From assembly GCA_028700795.1 (NCBI GenBank), contig JAQVRY010000042.1, positions 1 through 6,412 of the forward strand: 6,412 nucleotides of DNA, given 5' to 3'. The position numbers and the translations under genes are program-made. The DNA is from Tissierellia bacterium (GTDB lineage: Bacteria > Bacillota > Clostridia > Tissierellales > Sedimentibacteraceae). Of the stretch, positions 1 to 6,412 are shown piece by piece; within the stretch, counting starts at the first letter, position 1; every line of letters starts with the position of its first letter. The notes beneath the pieces are model-generated. The model ran no database searches. It had not been told where the DNA came from and was given only the letters and a program-made list of their open reading frames with translations.

Positions 1-925
1 GATGTCTTCCTTTTTTAATTCGAATATATCCTCTGTCATTTACCTTTGGCTCAATTCCGTTTATGCTTATGGCATACTTGCCCTTTGCAAATATAAAATC
101 CAGCTCTTTTAAAATTTCCTGGTTATTTAGCATTTCCTCGCTTATATCGCCTACCATCATACTGAGCTCCAAAAGTATACGCTCAATCTCCTTTTTTTCT
201 TCGATTTTTAAACTAGAAATATCATTGGTCATTTCCACCACAGCCATGGGCTCAATAAAAAGTGTGGAACCTGTTGCAGACTGGTCATGAATTATACCTT
301 TCACCATGCTTCTGTATTCTTTCCTTACAGGAATTACATATCTGTCATTACGCATGGTTACTATTGCCTCCTGCAGGTATTTCTGCATGGAAGAAGAGCT
401 TACAATTGAATTGATTTTATTTTTTATGGAATTATTTTTTATTTGAATTTCTCTTCTGATACGTTTCAGCTCCGAGCTTGCATCATCGGCAATTTCTTCT
501 TCGCCTATAATAACCGAATATATTCTTTCTTCAATACTTTTGTCGGTATAAATACCTTCACACAAAGCTTCCAGCAAATCATAGGTCCTGTCATCGTTGT
601 TAAGAAGAACGTAATTTTTTAAAAGTCTGGCAGCTCTTAAGGTGTCAGCACAATTTATAAGTCCTCTAAGGGATATAATTCCTCCCACAGCCCCCCTTTT
701 CACATATTCCTTTATATCAGAAATGCCTCCCAAGGGAGGTGAACCTTTTTCAATAATTATTGAAAGTGCTTGAGCTGTTTGTTTTTGCTTGAATTTTACA
801 CCTTCGGAGTTAGAGGATGTATCTAATTTATATACTTCTTCTTTTCCCATATTGGTTTCAGCAAATCCGGCAACCTTTTCAATAATTTTATCATATTCCA
901 AAACTAATTTAGATTTTTGTCTCAT
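1..925 (-). CDS. mutS2: Endonuclease MutS2, N-terminal part (truncated by window edge)
   Basis: This is the first 308 codons of an open frame that leaves the window at base 1 without a stop. The start ATG at 925-923 follows a GGAGG ribosome binding site (937-933) at 7 nt. The N-terminus contains LEYDKIIEKVAGFA, which matches the usual MutS2 opening. The stretch around residues 191-230 (RNDRYVIPV, HDQSATGSTLFIEPMAVVE) is the strongest family signature. The visible part covers the N-terminal, lever and clamp regions, and residues 283-308 approach the ATPase domain; the Walker A motif, KOW-like linker and Smr nuclease domain would lie outside. Family knowledge: MutS2 is a cytosolic dimeric ATPase linked to suppression of homologous recombination and, in Bacillus, to splitting or rescue of collided ribosomes. 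It lies 23 nt behind the U32 gene, so co-transcription is likely. No frameshift is visible. Whether the C-terminal Smr domain is present cannot be judged. Confidence 0.95.
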   Translation of the reverse strand, partial: MRQKSKLVLEYDKIIEKVAGFAETNMGKEEVYKLDTSSNSEGVKFKQKQTAQALSIIIEKGSPPLGGISDIKEYVKRGAVGGIISLRGLINCADTLRAARLLKNYVLLNNDDRTYDLLEALCEGIYTDKSIEERIYSVIIGEEEIADDASSELKRIRREIQIKNNSIKNKINSIVSSSSMQKYLQEAIVTMRNDRYVIPVRKEYRSMVKGIIHDQSATGSTLFIEPMAVVEMTNDISSLKIEEKKEIERILLELSMMVGDISEEMLNNQEILKELDFIFAKGKYAISINGIEPKVNDRGYIRIKKGRH

Positions 926-932
926 TATTATT

Positions 933-937
933 CCTCC
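933..937 (-). promoter_or_regulatory. Ribosome binding site of mutS2
   Basis: On the minus strand GGAGG lies 7 nt before the ATG at 925. It sits in the 23-base gap after the U32 stop codon (951-949, TAG), and it fixes the start of the truncated mutS2 frame. Confidence 0.85.
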
Positions 938-948
938 AAGCGGGGACG

Positions 949-3120
949 CTAAAGTATATTCTTCAGATAGTGGCCTCTTGTAAATTTGCTTTCCTGTAAA
1001 ACATCAGGTGTATTAACCCCGTTTATTTCACAGTAAAGTGCGTCAATTATTTCTTCCACATCGTCTAAATACTTTGTATCTATTAAAAAATGCTCAATAT
1101 TTGTTTTAACGAAATCATAGACTTTTCCTATTAAAGTCAAAGGTACGCTGTTGTATATATGAGTAAGCTTGTTTTGTCTTTCAATATTGAAAAGAACGTC
1201 CTTTCTATCCTTTAATTGATATTTGTTTTTGTAACTGCATTTTTCACAGTCCTGCAAGTTTTTACAATTTTTAAGAATCGACATAGGACAATTCTTCATA
1301 ACCATAAGCTGCACGTATTCGTGTGCAACAATTTCAGAGCTTAAGGAAGCGTATTTCATCATACTTTCCATGTCTCTAATATTTGTTTCTACTGAAAATG
1401 TAAAGCTGCGAGCTCCCTTTTCCTTTAATAATTCTGCTGAAAAGGTATTGATAATGTTAAAAAATGGTCCGCAGTGAAGCTTAAGTCTGCTGTTTTTCTT
1501 AAAGAAATAAAAGCTTCCCACATTATTTACACATACACCGTCAAATATATCTTCATACAATTTCAGATTTTCTTTTAAAACTTTATAATTTGCGGCAGAT
1601 ACTATATTTGGAATCCATAAATATTTTTCTTCAATACTTACGTTTTTAACTTCTTCCATATGTAAATAGTAAGGCACATACAAGCGCTTAACCTTAATAT
1701 TATCAGCATACTTTAATTCTTCAATGGTGTTTATTAATAGGCTTAGTTTTGGTGACGTATTTTTTTCATTGTTATATGTAAAAATATCATTATATGTAAT
1801 AGGTTTAATTCCTCTTCTGTCATAAATCTTGCTGCACTTTTCATAAAGTATTTCTGTTGCGTCACGCCTTAATTGATTAAGTGTGCTTTTCCTTATAAAA
1901 ACGCCTTCGTCCTTTTCAATTTTCAGCTCATTCAATTCATATATGGTATTTCCTAACTTTGACAATTGCTCATGAATTATTTCATTCGTAACATTATTTT
2001 TAATGCTTGTTTCGCAAACCTCATTGCTTTTTACTTCTATTGTGTTTTTTCCGTCGGAAAGCTTTAGAATAGCTTTCTCTCCAATTTTTAGCTCAATACT
2101 GAAATCAATTTTATTTCTTCTATGTTTAGAATATTCCTGCGCTTTATCCTTTACATCTTCTTCTATTTCCTCAATATTTTCTCCCTTTACGCCCGAACTT
2201 AGTTTTGCATACATTTCATCGTCTTTTGAAGGTTTTAAATATCCGTTTGTATAACCTCTACTGAATGTTGCCATAGCCTTGTCTTTTAAATAAGTAGAAT
2301 CTATATTGTTGCCGCTGTAATAATTATCTATTATTTGTTTGTAGTATTCCACTACTGATGAAGTGTATGCAGGTCCTTTCATACGGCCTTCTATTTTGAA
2401 GGTTTTTATTCCTGCTTCAATAAGTTCATAAATGGTTTCCCCTGCGATAAAATCTTTTAAACTCAGCAAGGGTATTGTATTATAATCTTCAATTTCCCGG
2501 TTTTGTTCTTTATCAAAAAAGCTATAGCTCAGTCTGCAGGGCTGTGCACATTTTCCCCGGTTGCCGCTTCTGCCTCCTAAAAAGCTTGACATATAGCATT
2601 GTCCCGAATAGCATGTGCAAAGAGCACCGTGAATGAATACTTCCAAATCAGTATCGGTATTCTTCACGACCTTCTTAAGCTCTTGTATTGACAGCTCTCT
2701 TGCCATAATTATTTTTTTTACATTGAGCTCTTCAAAAAACTTAACACCGAATTCATTATACACGGCTGCTTGTGTGCTTATGTTCACCGGAAAATCAGGT
2801 ATGTATTTATTTATAAGATATAATAAACCTAAATCTTGAACTATTACCGCATCTACGTCATTTTCATACAAAAATATTGCATAATTCAATGCATCCGTAA
2901 TTTCATTATCCTTTAAAACCGTATTCATTGTTACATATACTTTTACGCCTTTGTTGTGTGCATATTTTACAATATGCTTCATTTCCTCGTTATCAAAATT
3001 CCGAGAATTATGCCTTGCGTTAAAAAACTTTCCGCCTAAATATACTGAATCTGCTCCACTGTTCACTGCGGCATAAAAGGATTCAATACTGCCTGCCGGT
3101 GCTAATAATTCTACATTCAT
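949..3120 (-). CDS. U32 family protein with DUF3656-type middle region (RlhA/YdcP-like)
   Basis: This is a 723-residue protein. Its N-terminal barrel (about 1-300) opens with ELLAPAGS and carries the U32 signature EVFIHGALCTCYSGQC at 160-175, then GGRSGNRGKCAQPCR at 182-196 and FKIEGR at 241-246. Cys168, Cys175, Cys191 and Cys195 are the four expected Fe-S ligands of the family; Cys170 is extra. Residues of roughly 330-440 fit the DUF3656 insert, and 455-645 form a second barrel-like half ending in a separate Cys group (611, 619, 625, 628). Although named peptidases or collagenases, well-studied U32 members act in RNA or quinone hydroxylation: E. coli RlhA hydroxylates C2501 of 23S rRNA, TrhP acts on tRNA, and UbiU/UbiV act on ubiquinone precursors. 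Overall architecture makes an RlhA-like rRNA role the best guess, not proven. The ATG follows AGGAG (3130-3126) at 5 nt. The gene lies between zapA and mutS2 on the same strand. Confidence 0.9.
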   Translation of the reverse strand: MNVELLAPAGSIESFYAAVNSGADSVYLGGKFFNARHNSRNFDNEEMKHIVKYAHNKGVKVYVTMNTVLKDNEITDALNYAIFLYENDVDAVIVQDLGLLYLINKYIPDFPVNISTQAAVYNEFGVKFFEELNVKKIIMARELSIQELKKVVKNTDTDLEVFIHGALCTCYSGQCYMSSFLGGRSGNRGKCAQPCRLSYSFFDKEQNREIEDYNTIPLLSLKDFIAGETIYELIEAGIKTFKIEGRMKGPAYTSSVVEYYKQIIDNYYSGNNIDSTYLKDKAMATFSRGYTNGYLKPSKDDEMYAKLSSGVKGENIEEIEEDVKDKAQEYSKHRRNKIDFSIELKIGEKAILKLSDGKNTIEVKSNEVCETSIKNNVTNEIIHEQLSKLGNTIYELNELKIEKDEGVFIRKSTLNQLRRDATEILYEKCSKIYDRRGIKPITYNDIFTYNNEKNTSPKLSLLINTIEELKYADNIKVKRLYVPYYLHMEEVKNVSIEEKYLWIPNIVSAANYKVLKENLKLYEDIFDGVCVNNVGSFYFFKKNSRLKLHCGPFFNIINTFSAELLKEKGARSFTFSVETNIRDMESMMKYASLSSEIVAHEYVQLMVMKNCPMSILKNCKNLQDCEKCSYKNKYQLKDRKDVLFNIERQNKLTHIYNSVPLTLIGKVYDFVKTNIEHFLIDTKYLDDVEEIIDALYCEINGVNTPDVLQESKFTRGHYLKNIL

Positions 3121-3136
3121 TTCTTCTCCTGTTTTT

Positions 3137-3158
3137 AAAAAAGAACGCTGACGCGTTC
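3137..3158 (-). terminator. Small terminator-like hairpin between zapA and the U32 gene
   Basis: On the minus strand GAACGC (3158-3153), loop GTCA, then GCGTTC (3148-3143) form a perfect 6-bp stem, followed directly by six T residues (3142-3137). The shape is that of a short intrinsic terminator. The stem is brief, no convincing promoter was seen between it and the U32 start 17 nt further on, and the downstream genes appear to be in the same unit. Partial termination, attenuation or an mRNA end-stabilising role is therefore more likely than complete termination. Confidence 0.5.
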
Positions 3159-3197
3159 AAGTATTTATGGGTTAACACCTCTATATTTAATGTCCCT

Positions 3198-4277
3198 TTA
3201 TTTTGCTGTTTCTTCGTCTAATAGCTCCATGAGATCCATATTATCCTTTTTCAGCTTATTTATTTCCAACTGGTTCTGGAAGTTTTCAGCTTCCTTTCGG
3301 TTTAATTTTTCCTGCAGCTGGTTTATGTTGTTAATAAGGCTTTCCTTGTCGCTGTTTATCATTAAAAGCTCTTCTAAATATTTTTCTTTTTCTTCATTAA
3401 TTGATTCATACTTTTCTTTTATTACATCCTCATTGCCTTTTAAATCATTTATTAATTTATCCTTGGAAGCTATTGTTTCATCCTTGTCGTTAAGCTTATT
3501 CTGCAGCAGGTTGATTTTATTTATCAAAGAATCAATATCCTTTTCTTTGGAATCAACCAATAAGTTCATTTTCTGCTGCTCATCGCTAAAATTATAGAGC
3601 TTCTGTGACTTATCATCGACAGAGCTTTTTAGGTCTCTTATGTTTTTTTCAAGCTTGATTAATTCCTGCTCCTTCTCGTTAAGCTTTAACTGCAGCTTTG
3701 AAATTCTTCCGTTTAAACTTGACTTTGTATTATTCATAAAGTTTATTTCTTTTGTGAAGTTTTCTCTTTCTTTGGATAATTCATCGTTATCCTCAATTAA
3801 CTCTTCGTTTTTTAATTTTAATTCATTTATGAGCATTTCACTCTTCAACAGTTGCTGTTCTTGTTCACTTACTCTATCCTGCAGCTTTGTTATTTGAGAA
3901 TTTAAATATTCACGATCATTATCTCTTGCCAATAATTTTTCCTTGAATCTTTCCTTTTCAATTATTGCATCTGCTGTCTTGTTTACTGATTCTTCTCTTT
4001 CTTTTTCAGATGATTCTTTCGCTTCTTTTAAATTCTGAATTTCTTCACACATATCTTTTTTATATTCAACAATTTCATCTGAAAGTTTCAAATACCTGTC
4101 AATGACCACAAAGGATGACAAAATTAATTTGTCTATATCATTAAAACGCTTGTTTTGATTAGCTATTATATTAATTTGATTGTTTAAAACAGATTCTATT
4201 TTTTTTACATATTCGGGACTTTCATCAGTTTTAACATTATACTTTTTATCTCCAATAATTATTTCCACTTTATTCAT
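3198..4277 (-). CDS. zapA: ZapA-family cell division protein with greatly extended coiled coil
   Basis: This is a 359-residue protein. Residues 1-70 match the ZapA domain: a beta hairpin with VEIIIGDKKYNVKTDESPEYV, then a helix with the family pattern DIDKLILSSFVVIDRYLKL. ZapA binds FtsZ in the cytosol and promotes bundling of Z-ring filaments. The rest (about 70-355) is almost wholly charged, glycine-poor and proline-free, with leucine/isoleucine spacing of a coiled coil. The end, LKKDNMDLMELLDEETAK, resembles the tail of ordinary clostridial ZapA proteins. Those are usually roughly 100-200 residues, so the extension lies between domain and tail. Four 63-residue units (starting at 125, 188, 251 and 314) make up most of it. 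There is no signal peptide or membrane segment. The ATG follows AAGGGG, with G4285 seven nt away. Its own promoter lies upstream, and the U32 gene and mutS2 follow. The ZapA call rests on the N-terminal domain; the coil could also be compared with other filament-forming proteins. Confidence 0.8.
   Translation of the reverse strand: MNKVEIIIGDKKYNVKTDESPEYVKKIESVLNNQINIIANQNKRFNDIDKLILSSFVVIDRYLKLSDEIVEYKKDMCEEIQNLKEAKESSEKEREESVNKTADAIIEKERFKEKLLARDNDREYLNSQITKLQDRVSEQEQQLLKSEMLINELKLKNEELIEDNDELSKERENFTKEINFMNNTKSSLNGRISKLQLKLNEKEQELIKLEKNIRDLKSSVDDKSQKLYNFSDEQQKMNLLVDSKEKDIDSLINKINLLQNKLNDKDETIASKDKLINDLKGNEDVIKEKYESINEEKEKYLEELLMINSDKESLINNINQLQEKLNRKEAENFQNQLEINKLKKDNMDLMELLDEETAK
3201..3905 (-). 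repeat. Four in-frame 189-bp (63-residue) coiled-coil repeats within zapA
   Basis: Units span 3905-3717, 3716-3528, 3527-3339 and a shortened fourth at 3338-3201. Relative to each unit start, seven positions are identical in all four: L at 0, I at 4, L at 7, Q at 8, I at 25, L at 28 and K at 29. The common opening is L-x-x-x-I-x-x-L-Q-x-[KR]-[LV]-[NS]. The second half of each unit is more diverged. At DNA level the LQ codons give CTGCAG at 3312, 3501, 3690 and 3879, exactly 189 bp apart. Sixty-three residues are nine heptads, so each copy keeps the coiled-coil register. Confidence 0.8.
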
Positions 4278-4329
4278 CTCAGATCCCCTTTATTTTTAAT
4301 CGTGAGTAAAATAATATATCCGTAACTAT

Positions 4330-4358
4330 AATATAAATGAAAATCCTTAAAATTTCAA
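4330..4358 (-). promoter_or_regulatory. Predicted sigma-A-type promoter of zapA
   Basis: On the minus strand TTGAAA (4358-4353) and TATATT (4335-4330) are separated by exactly 17 nt, each one base from consensus. Transcription would start near 4323, giving a leader of about 45 nt to the zapA ATG. It lies in the 123-base AT-rich gap after dxs, where I saw no strong terminator, so some read-through from dxs is possible. The AT-rich background makes chance matches easier, which lowers certainty. Confidence 0.6.
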
Positions 4359-4400
4359 TAGTAAATAATGCATTTTCTTACTAATTTAATAATAAATAAA

Positions 4401-6263
4401 TTAATTATTGGCTTCATTTGCTTTCCACTTAATTATTTCAGCAGCTATTGAGTCTGCATCTAATTTATTTTCTATTAAAAGCTCGTCTATTGTGCCTTGT
4501 TTAATGAATTCATCAGGCAAAGCTTTCAGCAATACATTAATGTTATTAGGAAGTAAATTAAAAATATTCACAGCATAGGAAGAATAAATTGTTGCTTCAT
4601 CAATTATTACCAATGATTTCGTTTTGTTAACGGACTTTGTTATTAGCTCTATGTCAAATGGCTTTGTAAATCTTAAATTTAGTACTTCTGCATCAATATT
4701 TCTTGTTTTTAAGATTTCCCTTGTTTCAATTGCTGTCTTTACCATTTTCCCGGCAGCAGCTATTGTTATATCCTTTCCTTCTTCAACTATGCATCCTTTG
4801 CCCAAGACTATTCTTAAGTCACTGTTGTTGATATTGTCATTCATGCTGCCTCTTGGATATCTTACTGCTACAGGCCCGTCAAATGAAACGGCAAATTCCA
4901 TCATATTACCGAATTCCCTGTAATCAACCGGAGATAATACTGTCATATTGGGAATCAAACTCAAAAATCCTTCGTCAAACACACCTTGATGTGTTTCGCC
5001 GTCGTTTCCCACCAATCCTGCTCTGTCAACAGCAAAAATAACATGAAGGTTTTGTAATGCAACATCATGGATAATTTGGTCATAAGCTCTTTGAAGAAAT
5101 GATGAATAAAGTGCAACAACAGGGATAACACCACTTACTGCAAGGCCTGCAGCCATTGTAACCGCATGTTGCTCTGCAATGCCTGCATCAAAAATTCTAT
5201 CGGGGAATCTTTTTGCAAAATCCTTAAGCCCGGTGCCATCAGTCATAGCTGCTGTTATTGCAACCACATTTACATTTTTCTCTGCAATTTCACACATTTT
5301 AATGCCAAAGTAATCGGAATATGATTGAGCAGATTTTTTTAAAGCCTCTCCTGTTTCTATATTGAAAGCAGAAACACCATGAAATTCATTCGGCCTTTCT
5401 TCAGCAAACCTATAGCCCTTGCCTTTTTTTGTAATTACGTGCATTAATAATGGACCTTCAATATTTTTTGCAGTTTCCAAGTATTCAATAATTTCATGTA
5501 TATTGTGACCGTCAACAGGTCCCATGTATGTAAGTCCTAACTCTTCAAAAAGCATACCGGGAACAACTATTTGCTTTATTCCGTCTTTTGCTCTTTTTAA
5601 AACTGATTTAATTTGTTTGCCAATGGGTATTTTGCTTAATAGTTTTTCGACATCCTTTTTAGTTGACAAATATCCTTTAGAAGTCCTAATTCTGCTTAAA
5701 TAGCGGGACATTCCTCCTACATTTTTGGAGATGGACATTTCATTGTCGTTTAAGATTATCAACAGTTTTGTGTTGCTCCTGCCGGCATCGTTTATTGCTT
5801 CAAAAGCCATTCCCCCGGTAAGGGCACCATCTCCTATTACTGCAACAATTTCATAATCTTCATTTTTTAAATCTCTTGCTCTTGCCATCCCCATTGCTGC
5901 TGAAACAGAGGTGCTGCTGTGTCCCGTATCAAACACATCATAAATACTTTCATTCCTTTTTGGAAATCCGCTTATACCATTAAACTGCCTTAATGATGGC
6001 ATTTTATCTTTTCTTCCCGTAAGAATTTTATGAGCATAAGTTTGATGACCCACATCCCATATTATTTTGTCATGGGGAGTATTAAATACCTTGTGCAGTG
6101 CTACAGTGAGTTCTACCACTCCTAAATTTGATGCAAGGTGCCCTCCTGTTTTTGAAACATTTTCTAAAATATATTCTCTCAATTCGCTGCAAAGAAAATT
6201 TAATTCCTCCACATTTAAATGCTTGATGTCTTCAGGCGTATTAATATTATTTAAAAATTTCAT
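4401..6263 (-). CDS. dxs: 1-deoxy-D-xylulose-5-phosphate synthase
   Basis: This thiamine-diphosphate enzyme condenses pyruvate and glyceraldehyde 3-phosphate with loss of CO2 to 1-deoxy-D-xylulose 5-phosphate. That is the first step of the MEP isoprenoid pathway and a source for thiamine and pyridoxal precursors; it acts in the cytosol. At 620 residues it has the usual family length. Visible signatures are GGHLASNLGVVELT (40-53), DVGHQTYAHKI with His73 (70-80), the cofactor motif beginning GDGALTGG (144-151) and ending at LNDNE (171-175), YMGPVDGH (246-253), the catalytic Glu364 in GIAEQHAVT, DRAGLVGNDGETHQG (413-427) and YPRGS (469-473). The C-terminal transketolase domain is complete in length but lacks the usual glycine-rich GGFGS-like segment, having DEATIYSSYAV at 555-565. 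The ATG follows GAGG (6272-6269) at 5 nt. It has its own promoter and structured leader. In many clostridia dxs instead sits beside ispA and tlyA, so a paralogue elsewhere is possible. Confidence 0.97.
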   Translation of the reverse strand: MKFLNNINTPEDIKHLNVEELNFLCSELREYILENVSKTGGHLASNLGVVELTVALHKVFNTPHDKIIWDVGHQTYAHKILTGRKDKMPSLRQFNGISGFPKRNESIYDVFDTGHSSTSVSAAMGMARARDLKNEDYEIVAVIGDGALTGGMAFEAINDAGRSNTKLLIILNDNEMSISKNVGGMSRYLSRIRTSKGYLSTKKDVEKLLSKIPIGKQIKSVLKRAKDGIKQIVVPGMLFEELGLTYMGPVDGHNIHEIIEYLETAKNIEGPLLMHVITKKGKGYRFAEERPNEFHGVSAFNIETGEALKKSAQSYSDYFGIKMCEIAEKNVNVVAITAAMTDGTGLKDFAKRFPDRIFDAGIAEQHAVTMAAGLAVSGVIPVVALYSSFLQRAYDQIIHDVALQNLHVIFAVDRAGLVGNDGETHQGVFDEGFLSLIPNMTVLSPVDYREFGNMMEFAVSFDGPVAVRYPRGSMNDNINNSDLRIVLGKGCIVEEGKDITIAAAGKMVKTAIETREILKTRNIDAEVLNLRFTKPFDIELITKSVNKTKSLVIIDEATIYSSYAVNIFNLLPNNINVLLKALPDEFIKQGTIDELLIENKLDADSIAAEIIKWKANEANN

Positions 6264-6295
6264 TATAACCTCACTATGCTTATTTGAAATGCATT

Positions 6296-6320
6296 AAAAC
6301 AATGGCATAAATTGCCATTG
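6296..6320 (-). promoter_or_regulatory. Terminator-like hairpin in the dxs leader (possible attenuator)
   Basis: On the minus strand CAATGGCA (6320-6313), loop ATTTA, then TGCCATTG (6307-6300) form a perfect 8-bp stem followed by TTTT (6299-6296). Four A residues just upstream (6326-6323) could extend the stem across a small bulge. The hairpin ends 32 nt before the dxs start. The U tract is short, so strong constitutive termination is unlikely. It may be an attenuator, a translation-control element, or simply a stable leader structure. Confidence 0.45.
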
Positions 6321-6337
6321 CGTTTTCAACACGTCTC

Positions 6338-6375
6338 AACGAGGAAGGTAATTTTCTAAACGGCTCTTTCTCGTT
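6338..6375 (-). promoter_or_regulatory. Hairpin at the predicted 5' end of the dxs transcript
   Basis: AACGAG (6375-6370) pairs with CTCGTT (6343-6338); after one A/C mismatch, AAG (6368-6366) pairs with CTT (6347-6345), leaving a loop of about 18 nt. The predicted transcription start falls at about the first base of this stem, so the transcript would begin with it. Such 5'-terminal stems often protect mRNA from decay. I do not recognise a known riboswitch class. Confidence 0.4.
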
Positions 6376-6381
6376 TTTATA

Positions 6382-6410
6382 ATTATATTATGTTTGAATT
6401 ATTATGTCAA
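6382..6410 (-). promoter_or_regulatory. Consensus sigma-A promoter of dxs
   Basis: On the minus strand TTGACA (6410-6405) and TATAAT (6387-6382) are both perfect matches to the consensus hexamers and are separated by exactly 17 nt. Transcription would start near 6375, giving a leader of roughly 110 nt before the dxs ATG. This indicates that dxs is transcribed strongly on its own and not only from an upstream gene, unless a repressor or leader structure holds it back. Confidence 0.82.
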
Positions 6411-6412
6411 AG

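Noticed and set aside
63..983. Plus-strand open frames at 63-290 and 789-983
   Set aside because: They are antisense to mutS2 and to the 3' end of the U32 gene, and their low-complexity hydrophobic/Ser composition is typical of shadow frames.
3190..3897. Plus-strand open frames opposite zapA (135 and 85 codons)
   Set aside because: They are Ser/Phe-rich mirror images of the Glu/Lys/Leu-rich coiled-coil codons on the minus strand, with no recognisable family.
3201..3905. The 189-bp periodicity as a CRISPR array or non-coding tandem repeat
   Set aside because: The repeats are diverged, in frame and follow heptad constraints inside an intact gene, with no spacer structure.
4360..4410. AT-only inverted repeats after dxs (TAGTAA with TTACTA; AATAAT with ATTATT) as a dxs terminator
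   Set aside because: The stems have almost no G/C, the loops are long and there is no clean T run, so such matches are expected by chance in this AT-rich gap.
4624..5041. Plus-strand open frames opposite dxs
   Set aside because: They lie wholly within a well-supported dxs coding region, overlap each other in different frames and show no family motifs.
6280..6318. Twelve-codon open frame in the dxs leader (MAIYAIVLMHFK) ending 16 nt before the dxs ATG
   Set aside because: No ribosome binding site precedes it, its start codon is buried in the 8-bp hairpin stem, and the peptide has no run of a regulatory amino acid. Chance is the simpler explanation.

Overview
The window is a low-GC, AT-rich bacterial chromosome segment with every gene on the minus strand. 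Family content, AT-rich codon use, strong GGAGG-type ribosome binding sites and sigma-A-like promoters suggest an anaerobic Firmicute of the Clostridia/Tissierellia type. The genus cannot be fixed from this stretch.

Read in the direction of transcription (high to low coordinates), the layout is as follows. A consensus promoter and a structured leader of about 110 nt (6264-6410) precede dxs, 1-deoxy-D-xylulose-5-phosphate synthase (4401-6263). A 123-base AT-rich gap with a good sigma-A-type promoter follows. Next is a ZapA-family gene whose protein is extended by a very long coiled coil (3198-4277). After a 77-base gap holding a small terminator-like hairpin comes a large U32-family protein with a DUF3656-type middle region (949-3120). 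Then, after only 23 bases, comes the N-terminal half of mutS2, which runs off the window at base 1. No gene-free stretch reaches 300 bases, and no mobile element, CRISPR array, tRNA or rRNA was seen.

The zapA, U32 and mutS2 genes look like one transcription unit, an arrangement that recurs in clostridia. By family knowledge they concern Z-ring assembly, probable tRNA/rRNA modification by an Fe-S U32 enzyme, and rescue of collided ribosomes or recombination control by MutS2. The dxs gene feeds isoprenoid precursors through the MEP pathway and seems to be transcribed separately from its own promoter.

This is mostly ordinary housekeeping DNA; I see no convincing new multi-gene system. The most unusual feature is in the ZapA homologue. 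Its coiled coil consists of four units with an exact 63-residue (189 bp, nine-heptad) period, visible at DNA level as four CTGCAG sites spaced exactly 189 bp apart. The second feature worth checking is the dxs leader, where a perfect TTGACA-N17-TATAAT promoter is followed by a 5'-terminal hairpin and then a terminator-like hairpin before the start codon.
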